DNA from: Saprospiraceae bacterium
GTDB taxonomy: Bacteria > Bacteroidota > Bacteroidia > Chitinophagales > Saprospiraceae
Length of the DNA: 64,000 nt
NCBI GenBank assembly: GCA_016720635.1
Contig: JADKKF010000007.1
Span: 124,001 to 188,000, forward strand
Direction: 5' to 3'
The notes beneath the pieces were generated by a model. The model was not told the origin of the DNA, searched no databases, and saw only the letters and a program-made list of their open reading frames with translations. This document shows, piece by piece, positions 38,490 through 47,708 of the stretch (positions are counted from its first letter, which is position 1; every line of letters starts with the position of its first letter). The translations under genes and the position numbers were made by a program.

Positions 38490-40208
38490 TTGAAAATGAA
38501 TTTATCCAAATATACGTCCTTGTCCCAGCGAAAGTTTCTACTTTTTGTATCCTTGGCAATTGGGGTTGGGATAGTTTTGTATTTCTTGGCTCGAACCACA
38601 AGAATTGGGATTGACCTTACTGAAGAAAAGCGCTTTACGATATCTGAATCTTCTGAAAAAGTAATCAAGTCCTTTGATCAGCCAGTCTATGTCAAAGTAA
38701 TGCTAGATGGAGATTTTCCTGCAGGATTTAAAAGGCTTCAGTCATCAACTAAAGATTTGCTGGACAGATTCAGGAGCATCAATCGAAACATTATTTATAC
38801 CGTAGAAAGCCCGCTAGGAGAAGACCAGCAAGAAGCGGATAAGCTTAAAGAAGCATTGGCCAAAGAAGGCATTATTCCTATAAATTTAATAGTAAAAGGA
38901 AGCAATGAAAAAAGCGCAACTTTAATTTATCCTTATGCTGAAGTTACTTACGGTCCTAGAAAGATGTATGTTAATTTACTCGAAGAACAGAAACTGGATG
39001 GTTCTGATCAAGAAGCTCTGAACAGTTCGGTAGGTTTGCTTGAATATAAATTTGTCAATGCCTTTCAAAAAATAGCCAACCCAACAAGAAAACAAATCAT
39101 CTTTACACAAGGGCATGGCGAGCTCACATCGGATGAGTTATCTGGATTACAAAAGGCAATTTCTCCCTTCTTTAATGTTTATTTTGCAAATATTGATTCA
39201 ACCTATAAGATATCCAGTAATGTTGATCTGATCGTAATTGCAAGGCCGAGGGCACAGTTCAGTGACAAAGAAAAATTTGTCTTAGATCAATTTTTGATGA
39301 ATGGCGGCAATTTGATGTTTTTAATTGATAAAACCAATGCTGCAATAGACAGTATCAGCCCAACTGATGGTTTTGTCCCTTTTGAATATCCGACAGGGCT
39401 AGATGATTTATTATTTAAATATGGAGTTCGAATACAGCCAAATATGGTTCGTGATCTAGAGTGTTCGAAAATACCGATGGTAGTAGGTAAAGTTGGGACC
39501 AATGTCCAGACTGAGTTGTTCAATTACTATTATCACTTGATTCCAGCCCCTGCCAGTAATCATCCTATAGTTAAAAGTTTAGATCGTGTCAATTTGTTTT
39601 TTCCAAGCTCGATCGACACCATTAAGACAAAATATCCCATCAAAAAAACGGTCTTATTGCAATCCTCACAATATACATCTCTTCAGTTCATTCCAGCAAG
39701 ATTGGACTTTGAAATACTAAGATATCAACCTGATCCGACAAAGTTTAACAAACCCCCAGTGGCGTTGGCTGTCTTGTTGGAAGGGAAATTCGGATCACTA
39801 TACGAAAGCAGAGTTCCAGCCGATATGCAAGAAGCCTTGGCTAAAATTAATGCGCCATACAAGCCATTTGGAGAGGAGGCTAAAATCCTTGTTGTCTCTG
39901 ATGGCGAAGTGGCACGCAATCACCTCAATAGGGTTACAGGTGAAATCCAGCCGTTGGGCTACAATCGCTTTGAAAAATATACCTATGACAATTTGGCTTT
40001 TTTGGTGAATTCTATTGAATATATGATGGATGATAACGGAATTCTCCAAGCACGTACCAAGGACATCAAATTGAGACTATTGGACCACAATGAAATCAAA
40101 CATAATAAGCTTTTTTGGCAATTGTTGAATATGTTATTGCCTTTGGTGTTATTATTCGCAGCCGCTTGGATTTACCAACGAAGAAGAAAGAAAAAATATA
40201 GTTATTAA
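38490..40208 (+). CDS. gldG: Gliding motility ABC transporter substrate-binding protein GldG
   Basis: The 572-residue protein has an N-terminal membrane helix (about 15-32, LLFVSLAIGVGIVLYFLA), a large periplasmic region with the GldG/ABC_transp_aux fold (RIGIDLTEEKRFTISESSEKV, IIFTQGHGELTSDELSG, FVLDQFLMNGGNLMFLIDK), and a C-terminal helix followed by a basic tail. It completes the GldA-GldF-GldG operon. The transported substrate is unknown. Length is within the family range. Confidence 0.9.
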   Translation: MKMNLSKYTSLSQRKFLLFVSLAIGVGIVLYFLARTTRIGIDLTEEKRFTISESSEKVIKSFDQPVYVKVMLDGDFPAGFKRLQSSTKDLLDRFRSINRNIIYTVESPLGEDQQEADKLKEALAKEGIIPINLIVKGSNEKSATLIYPYAEVTYGPRKMYVNLLEEQKLDGSDQEALNSSVGLLEYKFVNAFQKIANPTRKQIIFTQGHGELTSDELSGLQKAISPFFNVYFANIDSTYKISSNVDLIVIARPRAQFSDKEKFVLDQFLMNGGNLMFLIDKTNAAIDSISPTDGFVPFEYPTGLDDLLFKYGVRIQPNMVRDLECSKIPMVVGKVGTNVQTELFNYYYHLIPAPASNHPIVKSLDRVNLFFPSSIDTIKTKYPIKKTVLLQSSQYTSLQFIPARLDFEILRYQPDPTKFNKPPVALAVLLEGKFGSLYESRVPADMQEALAKINAPYKPFGEEAKILVVSDGEVARNHLNRVTGEIQPLGYNRFEKYTYDNLAFLVNSIEYMMDDNGILQARTKDIKLRLLDHNEIKHNKLFWQLLNMLLPLVLLFAAAWIYQRRRKKKYSY

Positions 40209-40227
40209 ATCAAACATAGAATCAATT

Positions 40228-41664
40228 ATGGCGAGTATTCTTAACAAAGATGATTATCAAGGCATAATGCAAGAACTTGGGTTAGCAAATCAGGTTTTTC
40301 AGCAAAAATATAAAGGTGAATCTCCTGATAGACAACCTGTTCACACGGTGTACGGTGGGGCTAATCTCTTTTCTAGTGATGTTGTGCAAAAAATGGGTAG
40401 AGCTGCTCTTCAGAACTTTAAGACTTATGCGCCAAATTTTGCAGTACTTGGTCGCTTATTGGAGCATCCTAATGCGAGTGATTTACCTACAGATGATGAT
40501 GCTATCAAAACATTGGAATCATCCTTGATGAAAATGTCCGACAAAGACAGGAAAAATGCACCACATTGGTTGTCTTACACAGTTTATAATAAAATAATTG
40601 CAAAACTGGAGGCTGAGCCGATCGAAGATTTTAGGATTGATTTTGAAGATGGTTTTGGAAATAGACCTGACGAGGAGGAAGATAGCACTGCAGTAAATGC
40701 AGCCAAGGAGGTAGCAATAGGTATGAAAAACAAGACACTATCTCCGTTTATCGGAATTCGAATAAAACCTTTTACCGAAGATTTGAAGTTGAGAGGATTG
40801 CGCACCCTTGATATTTTCCTCACAACCTTGGTTGGGTTAACAGGTGGAAAGTTACCTGATAATTTTGTCGTCATGTTGCCTAAGGTTACGATTCCAGACC
40901 AAATCATCGCCCTAAGAAAAATATTTGAGGTGCTTGAATACAAATTGAGCCTTCCTTATATGTCTCTAAAAATGGAAACCATGGTAGAGGCTACACAAGC
41001 AATCATGGACAAGGACGGAAAAAATCCATTGATGTCTTTTGTGGATGCTAGTAATGGTCGTTTGATTGCCGCTCACTTTGGTACCTATGATTATACAGCT
41101 TCTTGCAATATTACCGCCAAATATCAAACCATGGGGCACGATGTTTGCGATTTTGCACACCATATGACCAAAGTTGCTCTAGGAAATACAGGAATTATGC
41201 TTTCAGATGGTGCTACCAACGTGATGCCAGTACCTAAACATCGAGGCGACGCCCTTACACCAGAACAAATCAAAGAAAATTTTGAATCGGTACATAATGC
41301 TTGGAGAATCGCCTATGACCACACGATGCATTCATTGATCAATGGTTTCTACCAAGGTTGGGATCTCCATCCTGGACAATTATCGATGAGATATGCTGCG
41401 GTCTATACATTTTTCTTAGATTCTTACAAAGAGGCAGCTAATCGGTTGAGCCATTTTATGGACAAATCAGCTACAGCCACTTTAACAAGCGACATATTCG
41501 ACGATGCAGCTACGGGTCAGGGATTGCTCAATTATTTCTTGAGAGCATTAAACTGCGGTGCCATTTCCGAGGAGGAGGTTTTGGCGACTGGACTAACATT
41601 GGAAGAAATCCAGTGGCGTTCGTTTTACAAGATTTTGGCCAATCGGAAGGGTTGGAATCATTGA
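40228..41664 (+). CDS. DUF6986-type aldolase/malate-synthase-like TIM-barrel protein
   Basis: A 478-residue soluble protein. Acidic and basic motifs of HpcH/HpaI and citrate-lyase barrels are seen: DFRIDFEDGFGNRPDEEE, IGIRIKPF, VVMLPKVT, LKMETMVEA and RLIAAHFGTYDYTAS. The last Glu/Asp set would bind a metal and a 2-oxoacid. The family has been labelled 'phosphoenolpyruvate kinase' in some databases, for which I see no support. In actinobacteria relatives occur near purine-degradation and malate synthase genes, so a glyoxylate- or oxoacid-related reaction is plausible but unproven. It is followed 7 bp later by trmH. Confidence 0.7.
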   Translation: MASILNKDDYQGIMQELGLANQVFQQKYKGESPDRQPVHTVYGGANLFSSDVVQKMGRAALQNFKTYAPNFAVLGRLLEHPNASDLPTDDDAIKTLESSLMKMSDKDRKNAPHWLSYTVYNKIIAKLEAEPIEDFRIDFEDGFGNRPDEEEDSTAVNAAKEVAIGMKNKTLSPFIGIRIKPFTEDLKLRGLRTLDIFLTTLVGLTGGKLPDNFVVMLPKVTIPDQIIALRKIFEVLEYKLSLPYMSLKMETMVEATQAIMDKDGKNPLMSFVDASNGRLIAAHFGTYDYTASCNITAKYQTMGHDVCDFAHHMTKVALGNTGIMLSDGATNVMPVPKHRGDALTPEQIKENFESVHNAWRIAYDHTMHSLINGFYQGWDLHPGQLSMRYAAVYTFFLDSYKEAANRLSHFMDKSATATLTSDIFDDAATGQGLLNYFLRALNCGAISEEEVLATGLTLEEIQWRSFYKILANRKGWNH

Positions 41665-41671
41665 GTCTAGT

Positions 41672-42304
41672 ATGAATCCCAGCCGAATCGAAAGAGTTAC
41701 TAAAGCAGCCAATTCTCGCTGGGTGGATATAGGGATTGTTGTGGAAAATGTCCAAGATATTCGCAATCTAGGAGCAGTCATTAGGACATGCGAGGCGTTT
41801 GGAATATACCATATTTATGCTCTTTTTACCAATCCAGAGTTTGAAGATTTGACGGAAATAAAATTAGGTAAAAGAAGTAGCATGGGGGCTCGTCAATGGG
41901 TTAAAGTCCATCTTTACAAAGATAGACAAAAGTGCTTTTCTGCATTAAGGAATAAATATAAAAATATCTTGGCTTCTATTCTTTCCAACGACGGTCGGTT
42001 GCTTCATGATTTGAATTTTTCAGAATCTTTTGCATTGGTATTCGGCAATGAATCGCTTGGAATCACCCGAGAAACACTAGATTTATGCGATGGCAACTTT
42101 TATATTCCTATGATGGGACTTTCTGAGAGCCTTAATCTATCCAATGCATGCAGCATTTCAGTGTATGAAATTTTTAGACAAAGGTTAATGAATCCACCCA
42201 AAATTACTGAAGATATGCAAATTGAGCGAAGTCAAATAGAAGCCGAATACTTATACAACATGCAGCGAAAAAATAGAATTAGGACTTCTAAAATCAGTTC
42301 TTAG
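41672..42304 (+). CDS. trmH: tRNA/rRNA 2'-O-methyltransferase, TrmH (SpoU) family
   Basis: The 210-residue product is a SPOUT methyltransferase. It has RIERVTKAANSRWVDIGIVV, ENVQDIRNLGAVIRTCEAFG (motif 1), ALVFGNESLGIT (motif 2) and IPMMGLSESLNLSNACSIS (motif 3, the knot). These match TrmH, which methylates G18 of tRNAs. It is 7 bp after the DUF6986 gene and converges with the NCS1 transporter gene, overlapping its end by 11 bp. A related rRNA target cannot be excluded. Confidence 0.87.
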   Translation: MNPSRIERVTKAANSRWVDIGIVVENVQDIRNLGAVIRTCEAFGIYHIYALFTNPEFEDLTEIKLGKRSSMGARQWVKVHLYKDRQKCFSALRNKYKNILASILSNDGRLLHDLNFSESFALVFGNESLGITRETLDLCDGNFYIPMMGLSESLNLSNACSISVYEIFRQRLMNPPKITEDMQIERSQIEAEYLYNMQRKNRIRTSKISS

Positions 42305-43736
42305 TATTTTTCATCAGAATCCAATACACAAGCCCTGAGATAATGAATCCAACAAACCATGCGTAGTGGTACAGAGATTCTAGAAATGGCAAATTTCCCT
42401 TTGTACTGACATTTATTTGCACCAAAAATCCTGGGATATTGGGCAAAATCCCTAGTATGAATGCCAATATGGCGCTGTAATTAAATCCCTTGGTGAAAGT
42501 ATATCTCCCTTGACGTTTATACAAATCATCGACATCCAATTCTTTCTTTTTTATGAAAAAATAATCAACAATCATGATGCCTCCAATAGGTCCAAGAAGA
42601 CTCGAATATGCAATCAACCAAGTGAAAATATAGCCCGTAGGATCGGAGATTAATTTCCAAGGGCAAATCAAAATACCAATAATACCTGTAATGAACCCAC
42701 CCAATTTAAAGTCGATTTTTGAAGGCGATAAATTGGCAAAGTCATTGGCTGGACTTACTATGTTAGCGGCAATATTGGTTGCAAGAGTAGAAATGATGAT
42801 CGAAATCATAGCAAATGCTACTACCCAAATATTTGTGAATCTGCTGGCAAGCACGACAGGATCCCAAATAGACTCCCCAAATACAATGATTGTTGCAGAT
42901 GTGACCACCACTCCAATAAAAGCAAAGAAAGTCATCGATGGCGGAAGCCCAATGGCTTGTCCGATTATTTGATCTTTTTGACTTTTTGCATATCTGGTGA
43001 AATCTGGAATATTCAAACTCAATGTAGCCCAAAATCCTACCATACCAGTCAAAGCAGGAAAAAAGTAAGCCCAAAAATCAGCACTATTGGTAAACTTGGA
43101 TGGCTGCGCTAGAATCGGCCCTAAACCATTGGTGCTCACAACAGCCCACAAAAACATCATAATCGCAGCAAAGGGCAGGAAAATGGCTTTAAAGACCAAA
43201 AGTTTTCGAATCGATTCTACTCCTTTATACACCACGTACATATTGAGCAACCAAAATATAAAAAATGTAATCGCAGGACCTGTTTGAAGACCCAATCCGC
43301 TTGGAAAGATTTGAGGCAAAGTGCCAAAACTTGGGAACATTTTTACCAGCAATTGGTATAGCGCACTGCCTCCAATCCAAGTTTGGATTCCGAACCACCC
43401 ACAAGCAACGATTGCGCGCAACAAAGCGGGTATATTGGCTCCTAATACCCCAAACGATGCTCTTGCCAAGACAGGGAAGGGAATTCCATATTTGGCACCA
43501 GCATGACCATTCAGTACCATGGGCAGCAATACGATGGCATTACCCAAAAATATCGTAAAAATAGCTTGTTTCCAATCCATACCGCCCTCGATCAGGCTAG
43601 ACGCCAACATGTAGGTCGGAATGCAAAGACTCATGCTTATCCAAAGGGCTGCAAAATTCCACTTTCCCCAGGTTCTATTTTCAAAGGATATGGGTGCCAG
43701 ATCTTCCGATATCAGGGATGATTCATTACTTGTCAT
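42294..43736 (-). CDS. NCS1 family nucleobase:cation symporter
   Basis: A 480-residue transporter with 12 predicted helices. NCS1 signatures are visible: the N-terminal NRTWGKWNFAALWISMSLCI, a Gly-rich GHAGAKYGIPFPVLARASFG, LNIPDFTRYAKSQKDQI, and GPIGGIMIVDYFFIKKKELD near the C-terminus. The family takes up cytosine, uracil, allantoin, hydantoin or thiamine with H+ or Na+. With the pyrimidine enzymes elsewhere in the window (cytosine deaminase, PreA) uracil or cytosine uptake is the best guess. It lies 20 bp after the class III aminotransferase gene, likely one operon. Confidence 0.88.
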   Translation of the reverse strand: MTSNESSLISEDLAPISFENRTWGKWNFAALWISMSLCIPTYMLASSLIEGGMDWKQAIFTIFLGNAIVLLPMVLNGHAGAKYGIPFPVLARASFGVLGANIPALLRAIVACGWFGIQTWIGGSALYQLLVKMFPSFGTLPQIFPSGLGLQTGPAITFFIFWLLNMYVVYKGVESIRKLLVFKAIFLPFAAIMMFLWAVVSTNGLGPILAQPSKFTNSADFWAYFFPALTGMVGFWATLSLNIPDFTRYAKSQKDQIIGQAIGLPPSMTFFAFIGVVVTSATIIVFGESIWDPVVLASRFTNIWVVAFAMISIIISTLATNIAANIVSPANDFANLSPSKIDFKLGGFITGIIGILICPWKLISDPTGYIFTWLIAYSSLLGPIGGIMIVDYFFIKKKELDVDDLYKRQGRYTFTKGFNYSAILAFILGILPNIPGFLVQINVSTKGNLPFLESLYHYAWFVGFIISGLVYWILMKNTKN

Positions 43737-43756
43737 AAAATACTATTGAACAATGC

Positions 43757-45094
43757 CTAATTGATATGTGCGTCTGCTATCGAAATGGCTTCTGAAATTA
43801 TGGCTAGACCTTCATCTATTTGTTCTTCTGTGATCGTAAGGGGAGGAGCAATAAAAATATAATTCCACCTCACGAAAGTGTACATACCCAATGATTTAAT
43901 CTTCGCAGCTACTTGATTCATGATGCTCATTTCAGCCGGAGAAGCATTGAATGGTGCCATTGGTTCTTTGGTATCTCGATTTTTTACCAATTCGATACAT
44001 CCCAAAAGACCCGTATTCCTGAAATCTCCAATAGACGGATGCTTTTTCGCTAATTCTGCCACACGCTTTTCTACATAAGCGCCCATATTACGGCAGTTCT
44101 CAATCAAATTTTCTTTTTCATAAATACCTAAAACAGCAAGCGCAGCTGCACAACCTACGGCATGAGCGCTATAGGTTAATCCAATCATTAGAGGTTTATC
44201 ATCAAAATATTTTGAAATTTTATCAGAAACCATCAAGCACCCAAACGGAATATAGCCAGCGGTAAGCCCTTTGGCCATTGCCATCATATCTGGCGAAACT
44301 TTAAAATTATCCACACCAAACCATTCGCCACATCTTCCAAATCCACTCATAACTTCATCAGCTATCAAAAGAATTCCGTGTTTATCACAAATCTCTCTCA
44401 ATCGAGGCCAGTAATCGCTTGGATATTTTATGCAACCAGAAGAGCCTGATTCACCTTCCATTAAGATGGCAGCAATGGTACCAGGTCCTTCAAATTCGAT
44501 AACTCTTTCTATGTGAGAAATACATTCTCTTTTGCAACTATCGGGTTTTTGAGACCATGGGCATCTGTAGCAATATGGGTCCTCAATATGGACAAAATTT
44601 GGTGCTTGTTGTGCATCTGAAGGAATCTTTCTAGGATCTCCACCAGCTGACATGGCTCCATAGGATGCTCCGTGAAATGCTCTATATCTTGCAATGATTT
44701 TATGCCTTCTTGTATATAATCTGGCTAGTTTAATGGCGTTGTCTATGGAGGTAGCTCCACAAAGTGTAAAAAAAGCTTTTGTAAGACCTGGTGGTGTTAT
44801 TTCTGCCAATTTTTTTCCTAAATCACCCCTTGCTTTTGTAGCACAACTAGGAGTAACATAAGCTACTTTTTTCATTTGTTCATATACAGCTTCAGCCACT
44901 TCGGGATGACCATGGCCAATATTCATATTCATTAACTGCGATGAAAAATCGATATACTTTTTTCCATCATAATCGTATAAATAGACACCTTCGGTTCGCT
45001 CAACATTGATCGGATCCAATCCACCTTGCTTTGACCACGAAAATAAGGTATGTTCTAAATTATTTTTTAAACTCGTTTCTTTCTCTGAAGACAT
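43757..45094 (-). CDS. Class III (omega) aminotransferase
   Basis: The 445-residue PLP enzyme has YIDFSSQLMNMNIGHGHPEV, LCGATSIDNAIKLAR, the PLP Asp in IADEVMSGFGRCGEWFG, and the Schiff-base Lys in MAMAKGLTAGYIPFG. Such enzymes move amino groups from omega-amino acids (beta-alanine, GABA) to an oxoacid. Beside an NCS1 transporter it could take beta-alanine, the end product of reductive pyrimidine degradation. Dihydropyrimidinase and beta-ureidopropionase, which would complete that route, are not in the window. A well-spaced promoter precedes it. Confidence 0.87.
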   Translation of the reverse strand: MSSEKETSLKNNLEHTLFSWSKQGGLDPINVERTEGVYLYDYDGKKYIDFSSQLMNMNIGHGHPEVAEAVYEQMKKVAYVTPSCATKARGDLGKKLAEITPPGLTKAFFTLCGATSIDNAIKLARLYTRRHKIIARYRAFHGASYGAMSAGGDPRKIPSDAQQAPNFVHIEDPYCYRCPWSQKPDSCKRECISHIERVIEFEGPGTIAAILMEGESGSSGCIKYPSDYWPRLREICDKHGILLIADEVMSGFGRCGEWFGVDNFKVSPDMMAMAKGLTAGYIPFGCLMVSDKISKYFDDKPLMIGLTYSAHAVGCAAALAVLGIYEKENLIENCRNMGAYVEKRVAELAKKHPSIGDFRNTGLLGCIELVKNRDTKEPMAPFNASPAEMSIMNQVAAKIKSLGMYTFVRWNYIFIAPPLTITEEQIDEGLAIISEAISIADAHIN

Positions 45095-45120
45095 AATTTT
45101 ATAAAATTTAATTTTACTAT

Positions 45121-45153
45121 CAAATATAGCAAACCTTTTGAATATTTTTCAAA
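45121..45153 (-). promoter_or_regulatory. Promoter (TTTG - 21 bp - TATATTTG) for aminotransferase-NCS1 operon
   Basis: On the minus strand a TTTG -33 box (45150-45153) and a TATATTTG -7 box (45121-45128) are 21 bp apart, the normal spacing. The -7 box lies 26 bp before the ATG at 45094. This is the best-formed promoter in the window. Confidence 0.65.
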
Positions 45154-45231
45154 ATTGAACAAATGAATATTCTCATTACCTCAATTCCTTGAGTTTTTTA
45201 AGTATAAAACTATTGTTCAGCGGAGTTGAAG

Positions 45232-45951
45232 TTAAAGTTTATTGTCACTGATGATTTTATCCACTTCGTCGCGATAGTTTTTACCGATAGGGATAAGTTT
45301 TGTCTCATTCTTTTCTTTGATTTCAACCATATTGCCATTGATGGCTAATATTTTGTCCGTGGCTAAAATAAAAGAGCGGTGAATGCGTATGAACTTTTCA
45401 GGTGGCAATTTATCTTCCAAAGATTTCATGGTTTGCAAGGTTATGATTCGCCCAGAATCCAACCTAATGATCACATAATCTTTTAGTCCCTCGATATAAA
45501 TGATGTCCTGATATTTTACTTTTATAAACTTTTTGTCTGCCTTAACGAATATATAATCGTATTCTTCTTCTGATGCTTTGGGTTGCTTCAATTGGAGTTT
45601 TTCTCGGATTTTTCCAATGGATTTTAAAAATCTATCTTGTGAAATTGGCTTCAATAAATAATCAATGGCATCCAAATCAAATCCTTCGGCAGCGAAATTT
45701 GGATAGGCTGTCGTAAAAACAACAAGAGGCTTTATAGCAAGCGTCTTTATAAAATCCAACCCACTTACTTGGGGCATTTGAATGTCAGTAAAAATGACAT
45801 CTATTTCATTGGTCTTTAAAAAATCTCTTGCTTCAAGAGCATTGCTACACGAGACAACGTGTTCGACATCTGATAATTGTTGGAGATAGGTCTCGAGAAT
45901 TTCGAGCGCAAGAGGCTCGTCATCCACCAGCATGACTTTAATTTTGTTCAT
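45232..45951 (-). CDS. LytTR-family two-component response regulator
   Basis: The 239-residue product has a receiver domain with Asp10/Asp11, the phospho-acceptor Asp56 (VIFTDIQMPQVSG) and Lys in LLKPISQDRF. It then has a LytTR DNA-binding domain (about 135-236: DYIFVKADKKFIKVKYQDIIYIEGLKDYV is its opening part, with FIRIHRSFI following). Its ATG overlaps the end of the sensor kinase gene by 14 bp, so both are one operon and act as a pair. Target genes are not known; the aminotransferase operon lies just downstream. Confidence 0.92.
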   Translation of the reverse strand: MNKIKVMLVDDEPLALEILETYLQQLSDVEHVVSCSNALEARDFLKTNEIDVIFTDIQMPQVSGLDFIKTLAIKPLVVFTTAYPNFAAEGFDLDAIDYLLKPISQDRFLKSIGKIREKLQLKQPKASEEEYDYIFVKADKKFIKVKYQDIIYIEGLKDYVIIRLDSGRIITLQTMKSLEDKLPPEKFIRIHRSFILATDKILAINGNMVEIKEKNETKLIPIGKNYRDEVDKIISDNKL

Positions 45952-46990
45952 TGGTTTTTGGATTTAGTTCGATGTACAAATATATTGAAAATAATTCTTT
46001 ATTTTCTTGGATACTGAGCTTGTGTCTGCCTGGGTAGATTAATTCCAACCGCCTTTTTACATTGACGAGTCCAACTCCACCGCTTTTCGACTTTGATATT
46101 TCTTGCGAAACTTTAGATTTGTTGTTTTGAATTTCAAAGACTAAACTTTCATCCTTAATGCCCAGTTTGATATGAATCATGGCACCTCCGATTGCATTTT
46201 TTACTCCATGTTTGAAGCTATTTTCCAAAAATGTCAATAAAATTAAAGGCGCAATTTGTTTATTGTCTGGAGAACCATTGATTTCAAAAGCCAAATCAAT
46301 TTTATCTTTTATCCGCAAAGATTCTAAGTCTATGTAGTTTTTAAGGGCAATAATTTCTTTAGTTAGAGCGACGTATTCTTCATTGCATTCGTACAGCATA
46401 AATCGCATCATTTCGGATAATTTTAGCACTACTTCGGGTGCTTGATCGCTTTTTTTTAAAGTGAGGGCATAAATATTATTGAGCGTGTTGAACAAAAAAT
46501 GTGGATTGATTTGCGACCTTAAAAATTTTAGTTCACTCTGCATCCCATACGTTTGCAGCTCGGTTTTGATACGTTGATCACCGAGCCAAATCGAAATAAC
46601 ATGAATTATCGTTGTGATAGACAAAATTATAAGATTGATGATAAAGTACCAAACCTGTTGTTCTAGCAGATTGTATTGCTCTTTCGGATGATTATAAAAC
46701 TTTATATATAAAATATTGATTTTCAATAATGTAATTACAATAATCACCACGAAAGAGAAAAGTAAATAGTAAGCATATTTTCCCTCTACGAAATATTGAG
46801 GAATCAGAAATTTCAGAGTAATATTGACAATCAAGGCATAAAAAGCGACGTTAATACTTTCGTTGGTCATCACAAACCACCAATCTTCTTGCGCACGATC
46901 TAGCCACAAAAGGGCAAGCCAGAGAGCCATCCAAAACAAGAACTGGACGGCTAGTTTTCTTCCAATCTGACGGTTTATGACTTGTTCCAA
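45938..46990 (-). CDS. LytS/YehU-type sensor histidine kinase
   Basis: A 350-residue kinase with four membrane helices (within about 12-135) and no extracellular sensor domain of size. The HisKA_7-type phospho-acceptor is His164 in INPHFLFNTLNNIYAL. The ATPase part has LLTFLENSFKHGVKNAIGG (N box) and GVGLVNVKRRLELIYPG (G box). It should phosphorylate the LytTR regulator whose gene overlaps it by 14 bp. The signal it senses is unknown; such short-loop kinases may sense within the membrane. Confidence 0.92.
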   Translation of the reverse strand: MEQVINRQIGRKLAVQFLFWMALWLALLWLDRAQEDWWFVMTNESINVAFYALIVNITLKFLIPQYFVEGKYAYYLLFSFVVIIVITLLKINILYIKFYNHPKEQYNLLEQQVWYFIINLIILSITTIIHVISIWLGDQRIKTELQTYGMQSELKFLRSQINPHFLFNTLNNIYALTLKKSDQAPEVVLKLSEMMRFMLYECNEEYVALTKEIIALKNYIDLESLRIKDKIDLAFEINGSPDNKQIAPLILLTFLENSFKHGVKNAIGGAMIHIKLGIKDESLVFEIQNNKSKVSQEISKSKSGGVGLVNVKRRLELIYPGRHKLSIQENKELFSIYLYIELNPKTNEQN

Positions 46991-47152
46991 ATTCTATTAG
47001 TTTCCTTGTGATAATTCTCAAATTTACAATGGTCAGGTACGCTTTCCAAATTTTTTAGATAAACGGTCAATTAATAGGGTATTTTCAGCGTATTTTTCTA
47101 ATTTTAGTTAATTTAATGCCCCTATTTCGATTATTAACAATCATTTTTTTCG

Positions 47153-47160
47153 TACTTTTG
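47153..47160 (+). promoter_or_regulatory. -7 promoter element (TACTTTTG)
   Basis: TACTTTTG matches TAnnTTTG and lies 20 bp before the ATG at 47181. No TTTG -33 box at normal spacing. Confidence 0.4.
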
Positions 47161-47180
47161 AATCTTATTTTATTAGAATT

Positions 47181-47708
47181 ATGAGTGAAATTTTAGGAAT
47201 TGGGTCTAGGGTAAATCACCCTTTATTCGGGGATGGGGTAGTAATAAAAATTCATCAAGTTGCCTATGATGTGTGTTTTATCCACCAAGGAATCAAACCT
47301 GTGAGCAAAGAATACACCAATTGGACCATTATCGAGGCCATTCCAGCAGAATCATCGATTAGCTTTACGGAAGCTGAAAAATCTTTGATTAAAATATTGA
47401 AATATTGGAGTGATGTGTCAGAGGTGGTACCACTCGGAGATAAATGGAAGGGCGGCAAAATGGAATTGATCCCTGGTGAAGCAGGCTTAAAGCCCAAAGA
47501 AATTCCAATCGAAACTTTTTTTCATAAAATCGTTATGTTACGGGATCGTTTACGCGTGATGGAACAAAGGATTAATGCCAGTGATCTTTCAGATGAAGAA
47601 AAAGTCAACCTACAGCAATATATTACAAGGATCTACGGCTCATTGACCACTTTTAATATTCTATTTAAGAATAAAGAAGACAATTTTGTAGGTGAAAAAG
47701 GCGAATAA
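47181..47708 (+). CDS. Conserved protein with UvrD-C-terminal-like N-terminal domain, unknown function
   Basis: The 175-residue soluble product opens with a small Tudor-like beta domain (IGSRVNHPLFGDGVVIKI, residues 6-23), the pattern seen in the C-termini of UvrD/PcrA helicases, where it contacts RNA polymerase. The remainder is helical (DRLRVMEQRINASDLSDEEK). I know of no assigned function. It has its own -7 element, and the following cytochrome c peroxidase gene starts within it (17-bp overlap), so the two may be coupled. Confidence 0.65.
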   Translation: MSEILGIGSRVNHPLFGDGVVIKIHQVAYDVCFIHQGIKPVSKEYTNWTIIEAIPAESSISFTEAEKSLIKILKYWSDVSEVVPLGDKWKGGKMELIPGEAGLKPKEIPIETFFHKIVMLRDRLRVMEQRINASDLSDEEKVNLQQYITRIYGSLTTFNILFKNKEDNFVGEKGE